Assembly: GCA_964526645.1 (NCBI GenBank)
Contig: CAZGJN010000003.1
Coordinates: 62,001 to 126,000 of the forward strand
Source: JADJNW01 sp964526645
Lineage (GTDB): Bacteria > Bacteroidota > Bacteroidia > Chitinophagales > Saprospiraceae
DNA: 64,000 bases
Reading direction: 5' to 3'
Of the stretch, positions 24,651-32,884 are shown in pieces; positions within the stretch are counted from its first letter, which is position 1; every line of letters begins with the position of its first letter. Under the pieces are notes generated by a model. It was not told where the DNA came from. It did not search any database and saw only the letters and a list, made by a program, of their open reading frames with translations. The translations under genes were made by a program, and so were the position numbers.

Positions 24651-26306
24651 ATGAAAAACACCCTGCTGCTATTAGCTTTATTTGTATTGCTGTATTCGCC
24701 GGCAACCCTCGCACAGTCGCTTCAGCAGAAAGTCACTCTTCATTATTCCAACGAAAAATTGGGGACGGTACTGAAAAACATCAGCAATAACTACGATGTA
24801 TCTTTTACTTACAGCAGTTATTATGTGCCAGTCAATCAATTAGTTACAGTAAGTGTGTCAAACCAGCCACTCGCCACAGTGCTTGATGATATTTCCAGCC
24901 AAACGGGCATTGTGTATGCTAGTATCGGTGACCAGATTGTCTTAAAAAAAGAACAAAAGCAACTCAGCCAAATTAACACCCTTCCTTCAAAGGTAAAACA
25001 AAACAGCCCGATTTATCCGCTCAGCCCTCAAGAAAAGCAGTTGATAGAACTAATGAAACAAGAACGGGAGCGCAATATGGCGGCTGTAAAAAGACCAGCA
25101 ATACGGGAAGTGGGCGGCGGCGATAGTATTTTCGAGGAAAAAATAGATGCTTATAAATTAGCACCCCTCGTTATTTCCAAAGCAAAAGAAGATGACCATC
25201 GCCTGGCGCAGGTGTCCATTTTGCCTTTTGTGGGTACCAATGCCCTCAAAAGCAGCCAAATAACCAATAATTTGTCTTTCAATCTATTTTGGGGTACAAA
25301 TGGTGGTGTGGACGGACTGGAGGTAGGTGGGTTTTTTAATCACATTGTTTATGACGTAAAAGGCTTACAGGTAGCAGGATTGGGCAATTTGGTGCACGGA
25401 GAAGTAGTTGGCACACAAGTGAGCGGTCTATTTAATATTGGCGCTGCGAAAATGAAGGGCGTACAAATAGGTGGTTTGTTTAATGTTTCGGGTGAAACAG
25501 ATGCTGTGCAGACTGCCGGCGCTTTTAATATTACAAAAGAATTTGCAGGCATTCAAACTGCGGGCTTTTTCAATGTTTCAAAGGGTAAAGCGGACGGCTT
25601 ACAAGCCGCAGGGCTATTCAATGTAGCGGGAGGCAAAACGAAAACGCAGGTCTCCAGTTTATTCAATATTGCAGAAGATGTAGAAGCCGGACAAATGAGC
25701 GCCCTGCTCAATGTGGGGAAAAAAGTGGGCGGCTTTCAAGTGGGCTTGATTAATGTAGCGGATAGCATTTCTGGTATTCCTATCGGGTTGTTCAATTTTA
25801 TCAAAAAAGGCTACAACCGCGTGGAATTTGCGGCGGGCGAAGCGCTGTATGCCAATTTCGTACTGAAATTTGGCGCTACTTCTTTTTACAACATCATCCA
25901 AATCGGCGGGCGCTGGGATGAGGCAATCCAAACGAACCCTGATGGCACTTCGGCAGAAGACTTGCAAGTGACCTGGGGCTTGGGTTATGGTTTGGGTACG
26001 CTGATCACGTTGAGCCCTAAAACGCTTCTGAATATTGAAGCCGTAGCGATTCAAGTAAATGAACGCGAATTCTGGACCAAAGAATTGAACCTTCTCAACC
26101 AACTGAGGCTATACTTCGATTTGCGCACAGGCAAGCACACCAGTATTTTTGCGGGTCCTACGGGCAATCTCATGGTCTCTAAACGAACCGACCCCGAGTC
26201 GGGTAGGGTGGGATCTGCTATTGCACCGTATGCTTTCCATGATAAGACAAACGAGCACCGGAACGTCAAAATGTGGGTTGGTTTTAATGCCGGAATTCGA
26301 TTCTGA
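24651..26306 (+). CDS. STN-domain protein with GLFN-type surface repeats (LA_2272-like)
   Basis: About 551 residues from ATG 24651, chosen because it begins the signal peptide (MKNTLLLLALFVLL, cleavage near ATLAQ). Residues about 25-100 form an STN (secretin/TonB short N-terminal) domain: VTLHYSNEKLGTVLKNISNN, then VTVSVSNQPLATVLDDIS. A linker with charged segments follows. About 11 repeats of 14-16 residues (consensus G-[LV]-Q-x-[AGS]-G-L-F-N-[VI]) span about 220-385. The last 160 residues are strand-rich and end in GFNAGIRF, like an outer-membrane barrel. The third gene after ECF sigma and FecR, it takes the place usually held by a TonB receptor. Repeat type resembles the LA_2272 surface-repeat family; that name is from memory of the motif. 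Confidence 0.85.
   Translation: MKNTLLLLALFVLLYSPATLAQSLQQKVTLHYSNEKLGTVLKNISNNYDVSFTYSSYYVPVNQLVTVSVSNQPLATVLDDISSQTGIVYASIGDQIVLKKEQKQLSQINTLPSKVKQNSPIYPLSPQEKQLIELMKQERERNMAAVKRPAIREVGGGDSIFEEKIDAYKLAPLVISKAKEDDHRLAQVSILPFVGTNALKSSQITNNLSFNLFWGTNGGVDGLEVGGFFNHIVYDVKGLQVAGLGNLVHGEVVGTQVSGLFNIGAAKMKGVQIGGLFNVSGETDAVQTAGAFNITKEFAGIQTAGFFNVSKGKADGLQAAGLFNVAGGKTKTQVSSLFNIAEDVEAGQMSALLNVGKKVGGFQVGLINVADSISGIPIGLFNFIKKGYNRVEFAAGEALYANFVLKFGATSFYNIIQIGGRWDEAIQTNPDGTSAEDLQVTWGLGYGLGTLITLSPKTLLNIEAVAIQVNEREFWTKELNLLNQLRLYFDLRTGKHTSIFAGPTGNLMVSKRTDPESGRVGSAIAPYAFHDKTNEHRNVKMWVGFNAGIRF
25308..25806 (+). repeat. Coding tandem repeat array, about 11 units of 42-48 bp
   Basis: Units read GLEVGGFFN, GLQVAGLGN, GTQVSGLFN, GVQIGGLFN, AVQTAGAFN, GIQTAGFFN, GLQAAGLFN, TQVSSLFN, GQMSALLN, GFQVGLIN and GIPIGLFN. 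The spacing is almost constant at 16 residues in the first part and 14-15 in the last. Such periodicity suggests a beta-solenoid or regular barrel strands. Confidence 0.8.
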
Positions 26307-26506
26307 ATCCAAGCGTTAGGATGTTTTTCTGCATGGGCTTTTCTCGTTGTAATGGCTGTTGAATTGACTTTTATCATTTCAAAAACAGCGCTTTTTCGGC
26401 AACTTGAATTTTGTTAAAAACCGTAGAATTTTATAAAAAAAAGTGCAAAAAGGTAGGGGGCTTGGGTGTAAGAAATCATCTTCAAAGAGAAAAAAGATTA
26501 AGCAAA

Positions 26507-27100
26507 ATGAAAAAGCTGTTATTATTTTTAGGACTTAACTTCATTGCATTTTTTGCAATGGCACAGCATGAAACCATTTTTGGTGATGCAAGGGTAGTGG
26601 GCGGTTTTGGAAGCCCTATTTTTGAATTTGGACTTGGAAACGACCTCAGTACCTCCAGCGGTGGCGGCGGTGGTGTCGTTATCGGTAATGCTTTTTTGGG
26701 CGGTTATGGCATGGCGAGCGTCAATCTTGAAGATTTATTGAATGATAATGACATCAAGGAACTGGAAATCGGGCATGGTGGCTTTTGGCTCGGTTATACT
26801 TACAAGCCATACCGATTGGTACACTTGTACAGCACCGCTAAAATCGGCTGGGGCGCTGTCAATATTCGAGTGGACAATGGCTTTGACCCTTTCGATGAAG
26901 ATACCGATCAGATTTTTGTACTCACCCCTGAACTGGGTTTGGAAGTGAATATTTTCAAGTGGTTTAGGGTAGCTGGCGCGGCTGGCTATCGGTGGGTGAA
27001 TGGCACAAACGGCAAAGGTATGTATGAAGATGAAGATTTTTCGGGCACTGTTGCTTCTCTTACGCTACGATTTGGCTGGTTTGGGCGCAGTCGCTTTTAA
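26507..27100 (+). CDS. Small outer-membrane beta-barrel-like protein
   Basis: About 197 residues from ATG 26507, which starts a signal peptide ending FFAMAQ; the open frame reaches back to 26411 but that stretch is unlike a protein start. A glycine-rich segment (SSGGGGGVVIGNAFLGGYG) is followed by alternating strands (GGFWLGYTYKPYRLVHLYS, KIGWGAVNIRV, LEVNIFKWFRVAGAAGYRWV). The C-terminal SLTLRFGWFGRSRF is barrel-like. Function unknown; it follows the STN repeat gene by 200 bp and could belong to the same envelope cluster. Confidence 0.8.
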   Translation: MKKLLLFLGLNFIAFFAMAQHETIFGDARVVGGFGSPIFEFGLGNDLSTSSGGGGGVVIGNAFLGGYGMASVNLEDLLNDNDIKELEIGHGGFWLGYTYKPYRLVHLYSTAKIGWGAVNIRVDNGFDPFDEDTDQIFVLTPELGLEVNIFKWFRVAGAAGYRWVNGTNGKGMYEDEDFSGTVASLTLRFGWFGRSRF

Positions 27101-27180
27101 TTCATAAAATTCCATCCCAAAGAAAGCAATCCACCGCCTCCTTTAGCGCTTCCACGCATACAAAACGGGACGAAAAGCGT

Positions 27181-27210
27181 GGGCTTCTGTTGGTTCTAAA
27201 GCAGAAGCCC
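27181..27210. repeat. Perfect 9-bp inverted repeat in the 27.1-27.35 kb gap
   Basis: GGGCTTCTG (27181-27189) pairs with CAGAAGCCC (27202-27210). No T-tract follows on either strand. The surrounding 250 bp has a second weaker stem (CCACGC/GCGTGG) but no credible gene. Confidence 0.45.
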
Positions 27211-27349
27211 TGCCGGAGGTGTGTGACAATATCACGCAAGGTTTGTAGTACGATATGATATAGAATCACCCAGACTGTTTTTTTATCACAATACCTCAGA
27301 TGACCATTTTTTGTAATAGAGATTAATAACCAAAAAAACACTTTGCATT

Positions 27350-28099
27350 ATGAAATCTTTCAAAAAAATTTTAATTGCACTCTTCGGCGCTGTAGCGCTG
27401 ATGTACACACCTGGCTGCTTTATTGACATTGACGATGACGATAATCCTTTTGGCTGTATTGATGCAGACGGTAGTATTGTTTCTGAAGAACTGAACATCG
27501 CCAGTTTTCACAGCATTGAACTGCGGGTAGCTGGTAAAGTTTATATTCGGCAAGGGGCGCAGCAAGAAGTAATTGTAGAAGCACCCCGCGACCTGATCGA
27601 AGAGTTGGAACTCGATGTGCGCAATGGCTTGTGGGAAATTGAGACCGACCGCTGCGTGCGGTACAGCGATAGCGATTTTAAAGTGTATATCACGATTCCT
27701 GAAGTCAGAGGCTTGCGTATTTCGGGTTCGGGTGATATCATTAGCGAAAATACACTGATTACAGGCGATCTGGATCTGAGTGTCAGTGGGTCGGGTAGAA
27801 TTGATGCAGCCGTAGAAGCCGACGACATTGATGCCAATATATCTGGCTCTGGTAACATTCTACTTGAAGGAACAGCTGATTTCTTAGACTTTCTCATCAG
27901 TGGCTCTGGTGATTTTAAGTGTTTCGATTTGCGGGCCACTTCCGCCTTCATTTTTATTTCAGGGAGCGGTGATGCTGAGGTGAACCTGAGCAACAGCCTG
28001 GATGTGAAAATCAGTGGCAGTGGCGATGTCTTTTACAAAGGGAATCCCAGTGTCAATACACAGATCAGTGGCTCCGGCAGGGTCATCAATGCCAATTGA
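27350..28099 (+). CDS. Head-GIN domain (DUF2807) lipoprotein, putative auto-adhesin
   Basis: 249 residues. Lipoprotein signal with cysteine in TPGCFIDI (about residue 24), then an acidic linker (DIDDDDNPFG). The head-GIN domain follows: ELNIASFHSIELRVAGKVYI, VIVEAPRDLIEELELDV, FKVYITIPEVRGLRISGSG. From about residue 128 on there are seven SGSG turns spaced about 18-22 residues apart, consistent with a beta-helix. The family is widespread on Bacteroidota surfaces, with no defined enzyme activity; adhesion is a proposal from structure. A strong terminator follows at 28180. Confidence 0.88.
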   Translation: MKSFKKILIALFGAVALMYTPGCFIDIDDDDNPFGCIDADGSIVSEELNIASFHSIELRVAGKVYIRQGAQQEVIVEAPRDLIEELELDVRNGLWEIETDRCVRYSDSDFKVYITIPEVRGLRISGSGDIISENTLITGDLDLSVSGSGRIDAAVEADDIDANISGSGNILLEGTADFLDFLISGSGDFKCFDLRATSAFIFISGSGDAEVNLSNSLDVKISGSGDVFYKGNPSVNTQISGSGRVINAN

Positions 28100-28105
28100 T
28101 ACAAT

Positions 28106-28152
28106 AAATGTGAGATGTGAAATGTGGTTTCAAATTGCATCTTTCTCATTTG
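28106..28152. repeat. Self-complementary word-repeat element after the head-GIN gene
   Basis: The 5' half reiterates AAATGTGAGATGTGAAATGTG as overlapping ATGTGA words (written in two steps: AAATGTGAG, ATGTGAAATGTG). The 3' half (CAAATTGCATC, TTTCTCATTTG) is an imperfect reverse complement. It has the same design as the elements at 43548 and 47311 but different words. Confidence 0.4.
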
Positions 28153-28179
28153 AATAATTTGTCAATAGAGTGCGCTTGT

Positions 28180-28219
28180 GAAAGCCTCGCCTTGGGGTGA
28201 GGCTTTCCTTTTTTATTTT
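28180..28219. terminator. Strong bidirectional terminator
   Basis: GAAAGCCTCGCC (28180-28191) pairs with GGTGAGGCTTTC (28196-28207) in 12 bp with one G-T wobble, a TTGG loop, and CTTTTTTATTTT after it. It ends the head-GIN transcript and reaches the stop codon of the convergent amidase gene. Confidence 0.75.
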
Positions 28220-28986
28220 AGTTCAAAATCATCTCGATCATTCAGAAAAGCAAATTTTTCTCGAAACGCCTGTTGCGCTATGTAGGAAAGCGTGATCGTA
28301 TGTGTGTTTTCCGCATGGCTGCATTGGTATAAAAGCTGCCCAGCATAGTCAATTACCATTGAATCTCCAGCGTGATATACATCCATTCCATCTATACCTA
28401 CACGATTTAATCCAATTGTATAAGCTTGATTTTCAATGGCTCTGGCAAGGAGCAGTGATTTCCAAGCGTGGTTGCGGCGCTCCGGAAAGTTGGCAAGGTA
28501 TAAGAGCAAATCGTAGCCTACTGTGTTGCGACTCCAAACCGGAAAGCGAAGATCATAACAAATCAGCGGCATTATTTTCCAGCCTTTTAAATCCACCAAT
28601 AGTTGTTGATTACCAGCCTTGTATGTGTGGTGTTCCTTTGCCAGCGCAAAAAGATGTCTTTTATCATAGGTTTCAAAAGAGCCATCGGGGCGCATCCAGA
28701 TGAGGCGATTGAAATAATGCCCATCTTCTTGTATGATACAACTGCCGGTAACGACAGCCCCGAAGGCTGCTGCTTGTTCCTGGAGCCAGCGCAGGGTTTT
28801 GCCGTCCATTGTTTCAGCTAATGCGGTGGCGTTCATACTAAAACCCGTGGTGAACATCTCTGGCAGCAGAATGAGGTCGGTTGGTTCATGGATTTGATTC
28901 AGTTTTTTGTCGAAGAGCGCCAGGTTAGCGGCTTTATCTTCCCAATGAAGGTTGGCTTGAATCAAGGTGACATGCAGGTTTTCCAT
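28213..28986 (-). CDS. Omega-amidase / carbon-nitrogen hydrolase (nitrilase superfamily)
   Basis: About 257 residues from the ATG at 28986 (another at 28992; the open frame extends to 29025). The catalytic triad is visible: Glu in LILLPEMFTTGFSMN, Lys in YDKRHLF, Cys in PLICYDLRFPVWSRN. The LIQANLHWEDKAANL N-terminus and the C-terminal half fit the YafV/NIT2-type omega-amidases, which hydrolyse 2-oxoglutaramate or 2-oxosuccinamate made by glutamine or asparagine transamination, including in methionine salvage. Cytoplasmic. It lies downstream of rplY on the same strand, 75 bp away. Confidence 0.88.
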   Translation of the reverse strand: MENLHVTLIQANLHWEDKAANLALFDKKLNQIHEPTDLILLPEMFTTGFSMNATALAETMDGKTLRWLQEQAAAFGAVVTGSCIIQEDGHYFNRLIWMRPDGSFETYDKRHLFALAKEHHTYKAGNQQLLVDLKGWKIMPLICYDLRFPVWSRNTVGYDLLLYLANFPERRNHAWKSLLLARAIENQAYTIGLNRVGIDGMDVYHAGDSMVIDYAGQLLYQCSHAENTHTITLSYIAQQAFREKFAFLNDRDDFELK

Positions 28987-29061
28987 ACTCATAAAAATGC
29001 ACAAAGAGCCGTAAAGTTTTGACACCTTACGACTCCTCGCTTGTATATTTTGAGATCACAA

Positions 29062-29649
29062 TTACTTTTTGCCAGTTGCTTCTGCCTGTGCTGCACTACG
29101 CAATGCACGCGGAATTTCGATGGTAGCGACCGGAATACTCGGAGAATTGATTATTTCTACGCCTTGAATCACTTCAATATCGCGTACACGCACAGATTGC
29201 CCCAATTCCAAATGAGATACATCCAGGTTGATTTCATCCACTAATTTTTGAGGAATCGTTTTGATCTTTAAGGTGCGCAATTTTTGTATCAGCTTTCCAC
29301 CTGCTTTTACACCCGCGGCATTTCCTTTGAAACGGAGTGGCACTTCCACCTTTACCGGCTGATCGTCTATAAGACGCAGAAAATCAAGGTGTAAAATGGC
29401 TTCGGTAACGGGGTGAAATTGCTTATCTTTCAGGATACACTTGAAAGGCTTGCCTTCCACTACCACTTCTGCTATTTTAAAATCAGTCGAATAGATCAAA
29501 TGCCTTACATCAGCAGGCGTAGTGGAGAAGTGCACCACTTCATCCCCGCCGTATAATACACAAGGAATCCGTTCTTGATCTCTGACCGCTTTAGCTCCTT
29601 TTTTGCCAAGGTCTTTTCTGATTTGACCGTTTATCGTAATTACCTGCAT
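29062..29649 (-). CDS. rplY: 50S ribosomal protein L25 (Ctc/TL5 type, long form)
   Basis: 195 residues. N-terminal L25 domain binding 5S rRNA (MQVITINGQIRKDLGKKGAK, QERIPCVLYGGDEVVHFSTT, KQFHPVTEAILHLDFLRL) and a C-terminal TL5/Ctc beta domain (VKVEVPLRFKGNAAGVKAGG, VDEINLDVSHLELGQSVRV). The two-domain length is the standard in this phylum. It follows prs on the same strand, the conserved prs-rplY order; the pth gene often found next is absent, with the amidase gene in its place. A TATCTTTG box lies upstream. Confidence 0.97.
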   Translation of the reverse strand: MQVITINGQIRKDLGKKGAKAVRDQERIPCVLYGGDEVVHFSTTPADVRHLIYSTDFKIAEVVVEGKPFKCILKDKQFHPVTEAILHLDFLRLIDDQPVKVEVPLRFKGNAAGVKAGGKLIQKLRTLKIKTIPQKLVDEINLDVSHLELGQSVRVRDIEVIQGVEIINSPSIPVATIEIPRALRSAAQAEATGKK

Positions 29650-29694
29650 GGATAGAATTCTTGTTTTTCACTATATAAAATCGAAAAAGGCACG

Positions 29695-29702
29695 CAAAGA
29701 TA
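29695..29702 (-). promoter_or_regulatory. Candidate -7 box upstream of rplY
   Basis: TATCTTTG on the minus strand, 46 bp before the rplY ATG. The -33 position is only T-rich, without the TTG, so this is a moderate candidate for a promoter separate from prs. Confidence 0.4.
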
Positions 29703-29766
29703 GCGATTGTATTTGGAAAAATAGATAAATTTTTAAAAGAAATTTCGGTTTGTTGTACCAAGCCCT

Positions 29767-30699
29767 TTAACCACCTACGAATAGCGCCGAAATAGAACGA
29801 TGTTCGTGTGTATTGCGAATGGCTCTTGCAAATAATTTGGCAGTGGAAAGGACTTTGATTTTGTTGGATTGCTGCTTGAGCGGGATCGTATCGCAAACCG
29901 CAATTTCCTTTAGCTCCGAATTTTCTATATTGTCATAAGCTTTGCCAGAAAGAATAGGGTGAGTGCAGAGCGCCCGAACGCTGCGTGCCCCTTTTTTGAT
30001 AATGATATCGGCTGCCCGACAGAGCGTACCAGCGGTATCTACCAGGTCATCCACTAGGATTACATCTGCATCTTCTACATTACCGATCACGGTCATACTT
30101 GCTACTTCATTCGCTCGCTCGCGGTATTTATCGCAGATAACCAGGTCTTTATGAAAATATTTGGCAAATGATCGCGCCCTTTTTACCCCGCCTACATCGG
30201 GAGATGCAAAGATGACATTTGATAAGTCTTGTTTTTCTAAAAAAGGTATAAAAATGGATTCGCTGTGGAGGTGATCTACCGGAATATCAAAAAAGCCCTG
30301 GATCTGATCGGCGTGCAAATCCATTGTCATAACCCGATTTGTACCGGCGGCTTGCAATAAATTCGCGATCAACTTTGCGGAAATCGGTACGCGGGGCTTG
30401 TCCTTTCTATCTTGGCGCGCATAGCCAAAATAAGGTATAACCGCAGTAATGTAACCGGCAGAAGCCCTGCGTGCCGCATCAATGATGAGCAAAAGCTCCA
30501 TGATATTTTCAGCGGGTGGTAAGGTGGATTGGATCAAAAAAACAAAGGAACCTCTTACCGATTCTTCGATAACGGGCTGCATCTCCCCATCGCTAAAGCG
30601 GTGTACATTAATTTCGCCGAGGGGTTGTCCATAAAAATCTGCTATTTCTTTTGCCAGATAGCCGGAGGTGGTGCCTGAAAATAATTTGACTTCATTCAT
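29767..30699 (-). CDS. prs: Ribose-phosphate pyrophosphokinase
   Basis: 310 residues from the inner ATG at 30699 (MNEVKLFSGTTSGYLAKEIA); an upstream in-frame ATG at 30747 would add 16 residues without homology. Signature segments: PLGEINVHRFSDGEMQPVIE, RRASAGYITAVIPYFGYARQ, DRKDKPRVPISAKL, MTMDLHADQIQGFFDIPVDH, SPDVGGVKRARSFAK, and the PRPP-binding loop DVILVDDLVDTAGTLCRAAD. It makes PRPP from ribose 5-phosphate and ATP for nucleotide, histidine and tryptophan synthesis. A TAACTTTG box at 30768-30775 places the transcript start close to 30760. Confidence 0.97.
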   Translation of the reverse strand: MNEVKLFSGTTSGYLAKEIADFYGQPLGEINVHRFSDGEMQPVIEESVRGSFVFLIQSTLPPAENIMELLLIIDAARRASAGYITAVIPYFGYARQDRKDKPRVPISAKLIANLLQAAGTNRVMTMDLHADQIQGFFDIPVDHLHSESIFIPFLEKQDLSNVIFASPDVGGVKRARSFAKYFHKDLVICDKYRERANEVASMTVIGNVEDADVILVDDLVDTAGTLCRAADIIIKKGARSVRALCTHPILSGKAYDNIENSELKEIAVCDTIPLKQQSNKIKVLSTAKLFARAIRNTHEHRSISALFVGG

Positions 30700-30767
30700 G
30701 GATAGTGTGTTACTATAAGTTGAATTGCTTTCAGCAAGCGAGTTCATGTTTTGATTTAAGTTTAAGG

Positions 30768-30775
30768 CAAAGTTA
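30768..30775 (-). promoter_or_regulatory. Candidate -7 box of prs
   Basis: TAACTTTG on the minus strand. TTTTG lies 24 bp further upstream, slightly longer than the usual 19-21 bp gap. Confidence 0.4.
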
Positions 30776-31008
30776 AGAAGATTTGCAAATCCCTTGTTTC
30801 AAAAGGATGGATTTATAATTTTGAGGCTGTGGATGGCGTGTAAAATGTATGTTAGGCGAAAAAAAAAGCGATTTAGTCGAGGTATTTGATAAAATTGAAG
30901 GCATGTGCGTTTACTTTGTGTTTTTAGTATCGTCTAAAGATAATTGCATTTTGACCTATAGAAGGTTTGTATCCTGGTTTTTAAAAAATCAAAGAGCAAT
31001 CAACCGTT

Positions 31009-31599
31009 ATGCAGGTATTTCTTTTTGCAGATATAGTTAGCTTTTCTTTGTCGGCGACCCAGATTTTCTGGAGTATAGCTGTCATTGCTACCTTGTTTTT
31101 ACTGATTTTTTTGGCGTGGAGTTTGTTCGGACAAGGCTTGCAAGAGGAACAGAGTGAGCCTCGCCCCAGGCATTTGCTGCGGTGGAATCCCCGCGCTGTT
31201 TTAATTTTTTTTACTGTTTTTGGCTGGGTAGGTACTGTACTTTCTTATTTCGATTTTTTAGCCTTGCACCTCATTCTGATTAGCCTTGTTGCCGGATTCT
31301 TGTTTGGTCTGATTCCCCTGCTCTTTCGATTCATTTTCCCTAATAGGAATCAACCTTTTAAAGTGAGGGATGCCCTCAGTAGCACGGGGCAGGTATTGCA
31401 ATCTATTCCGCCGCATCGGGCGGGCATCGGGAAGGTGCACCTCCATCTGCGGCAAGCGCCTTATGAATTGGAGGCAATCACTGCTGGGCGAGAACTGCCG
31501 CCGGGCATGCCTGTGAAAGTGGTGGCGGTCATTGATGAGCATACGATTTTGGTAGAACCCCTGGAAAGTAAACATCCTCAGCCGGGCAAGCATCCCTGA
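31009..31599 (+). CDS. Membrane protein with NfeD-like C-terminal OB-fold
   Basis: 196 residues. Three hydrophobic segments (about 20-42, 66-83, 85-110) precede a cytosolic or periplasmic beta domain (SSTGQVLQSIPPHRAGIGKV, LEAITAGRELPPGMPVKVVA, TILVEPLE) typical of NfeD-like OB folds. NfeD proteins associate with stomatin-like proteins or membrane proteases; no such partner is adjacent. The stop lies 17 bp from the convergent polyprenyl synthase stop. The start at 31009 is the first ATG that gives a plausible membrane N-terminus. Confidence 0.75.
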   Translation: MQVFLFADIVSFSLSATQIFWSIAVIATLFLLIFLAWSLFGQGLQEEQSEPRPRHLLRWNPRAVLIFFTVFGWVGTVLSYFDFLALHLILISLVAGFLFGLIPLLFRFIFPNRNQPFKVRDALSSTGQVLQSIPPHRAGIGKVHLHLRQAPYELEAITAGRELPPGMPVKVVAVIDEHTILVEPLESKHPQPGKHP

Positions 31600-31616
31600 A
31601 AATAGCTTGAGGCGCA

Positions 31617-32591
31617 TCAGTGCTTCCTTTCTGTCACAAACAGCACGAGGTCTTCTAAAGACTGGCGAATGCGAGATTCCGGGAAGTGGTTCAAGATGTC
31701 AAATGCTTCCTGGCGAAAGCGATTCATCACCTCAGTGGCATAAGCCATTCCGTTACTTTGATGAACAAAATCAATCACTTCTTTTACTTTTTCGGGTTTG
31801 TTATTATGCCTTTTGATGTTGTTGATAATTCGGTGTTTTTCACTCCGGGAGGCTTGCTGGAGGGCATAAATGAGCGGCAAGGTCATTTTTTTTTCTTTGA
31901 TGTCAATACCAAGTGGCTTGCCCACATTATCTGTGCCGAGATCGAATAAATCATCTTTTATCTGAAAAGCAATGCCTATTTTTTCCCCGAACAGGCGCAT
32001 TTGTTCAATTTTTTCTTCGTCTTTGGTAGTGGATGCCGCACCGGCACTGCAAGCGGAGGCGATCAGGGAAGCTGTTTTCTGGCGGATGATTTCGTAGTAA
32101 ATACTTTCGTCAATATCGAGGCGGCGCGCTTTTTCTATTTGCAATAATTCTCCTTCGCTCATTGCTTTTACAGCCTCAGATACAATCTCAAGTAAACGAA
32201 ATTCTTTATTTTGCAAAGACAACAATAAGCCACGCGACAATAAGTAATCGCCCACCAAAACAGCAATTTTATTTTTCCACAAGGCATTAATCGAGAAAAA
32301 ACCGCGCCGCTCATAGCTGTCATCTACCACATCGTCATGCACCAACGAAGCAGTGTGCAGTAGTTCTATCAGCGAAGCAGCAGTGTAAGTAGCAGGCGTG
32401 ATGTCGCCGCATAATTTGGCAGAAAGAAAAATAAACATCGGGCGAATTTGCTTGCCTTTGCTTTTTACGATGTAGTAAGTGATTTTGTCGAGTAAAGACA
32501 CAGGGCTTCGCATCGCATCGCGGAAGTGCAACTCGAATGCTTTTAGCTCTTTTTCAATTGGCGATTTAATGGTATGGAGTGTTTTTGCCAT
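31617..32591 (-). CDS. Polyprenyl diphosphate synthase (trans-isoprenyl, IspB-like)
   Basis: 324 residues. First aspartate-rich motif in HTASLVHDDVVDDSYERRG and second in IAFQIKDDLFDLGTDNVGKP, plus SKGKQIRPMFIFLSAKL and the NALWKNKIAVLVGDYLLSRG segment. These are all features of long-chain trans-prenyltransferases that build the side chain of menaquinone from isopentenyl diphosphate. Chain length cannot be read safely from the residues before the first motif. Cytoplasmic. No quinone-pathway gene is adjacent. Upstream, the 290-bp gap to 32884 has no gene, only a GTCATTG direct repeat at 32741-32755. Confidence 0.93.
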   Translation of the reverse strand: MAKTLHTIKSPIEKELKAFELHFRDAMRSPVSLLDKITYYIVKSKGKQIRPMFIFLSAKLCGDITPATYTAASLIELLHTASLVHDDVVDDSYERRGFFSINALWKNKIAVLVGDYLLSRGLLLSLQNKEFRLLEIVSEAVKAMSEGELLQIEKARRLDIDESIYYEIIRQKTASLIASACSAGAASTTKDEEKIEQMRLFGEKIGIAFQIKDDLFDLGTDNVGKPLGIDIKEKKMTLPLIYALQQASRSEKHRIINNIKRHNNKPEKVKEVIDFVHQSNGMAYATEVMNRFRQEAFDILNHFPESRIRQSLEDLVLFVTERKH

Positions 32592-32884
32592 ACTTCGATT
32601 TTGAACGGGTCAAAGCTACAAAACTTTAAACACTCACAAAGGAAGCCTGTTGTGCTAACTTTTATAAATTTCTGAAAAAATTGAAAAAGGCTATATTGAT
32701 TGAATGGACTTAATAAAACGATGCTTGTGATAAAACAGGAGTCATTGGTCATTGGCAATTAACTATTCGGCACTTTGAGCTATTTTGAAAACCAATGATT
32801 TAGAAGGGCTATTCATATTTTGTAATAAGTGCTTAACGAAGTTCTTTCATCAAAATAATATAGATGGGATTTCAGCAAGGGGAT

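Noticed and set aside
27102..27341. 79-codon minus-strand frame in the gap before the head-GIN gene
   Set aside because: Runs through hairpins and non-coding sequence; no signal peptide or conserved pattern.
27720..28090. Periodic TCAGTGGC/TCGGG-type DNA repeats considered as a CRISPR-like or satellite array
   Set aside because: They are the codons of the SGSG turns of the head-GIN protein; spacing follows protein structure and spacers are coding.
30849..31040. 63-codon frame before the NfeD-like gene
   Set aside because: Ends inside the start of the NfeD-like gene in a different frame; no family resemblance.
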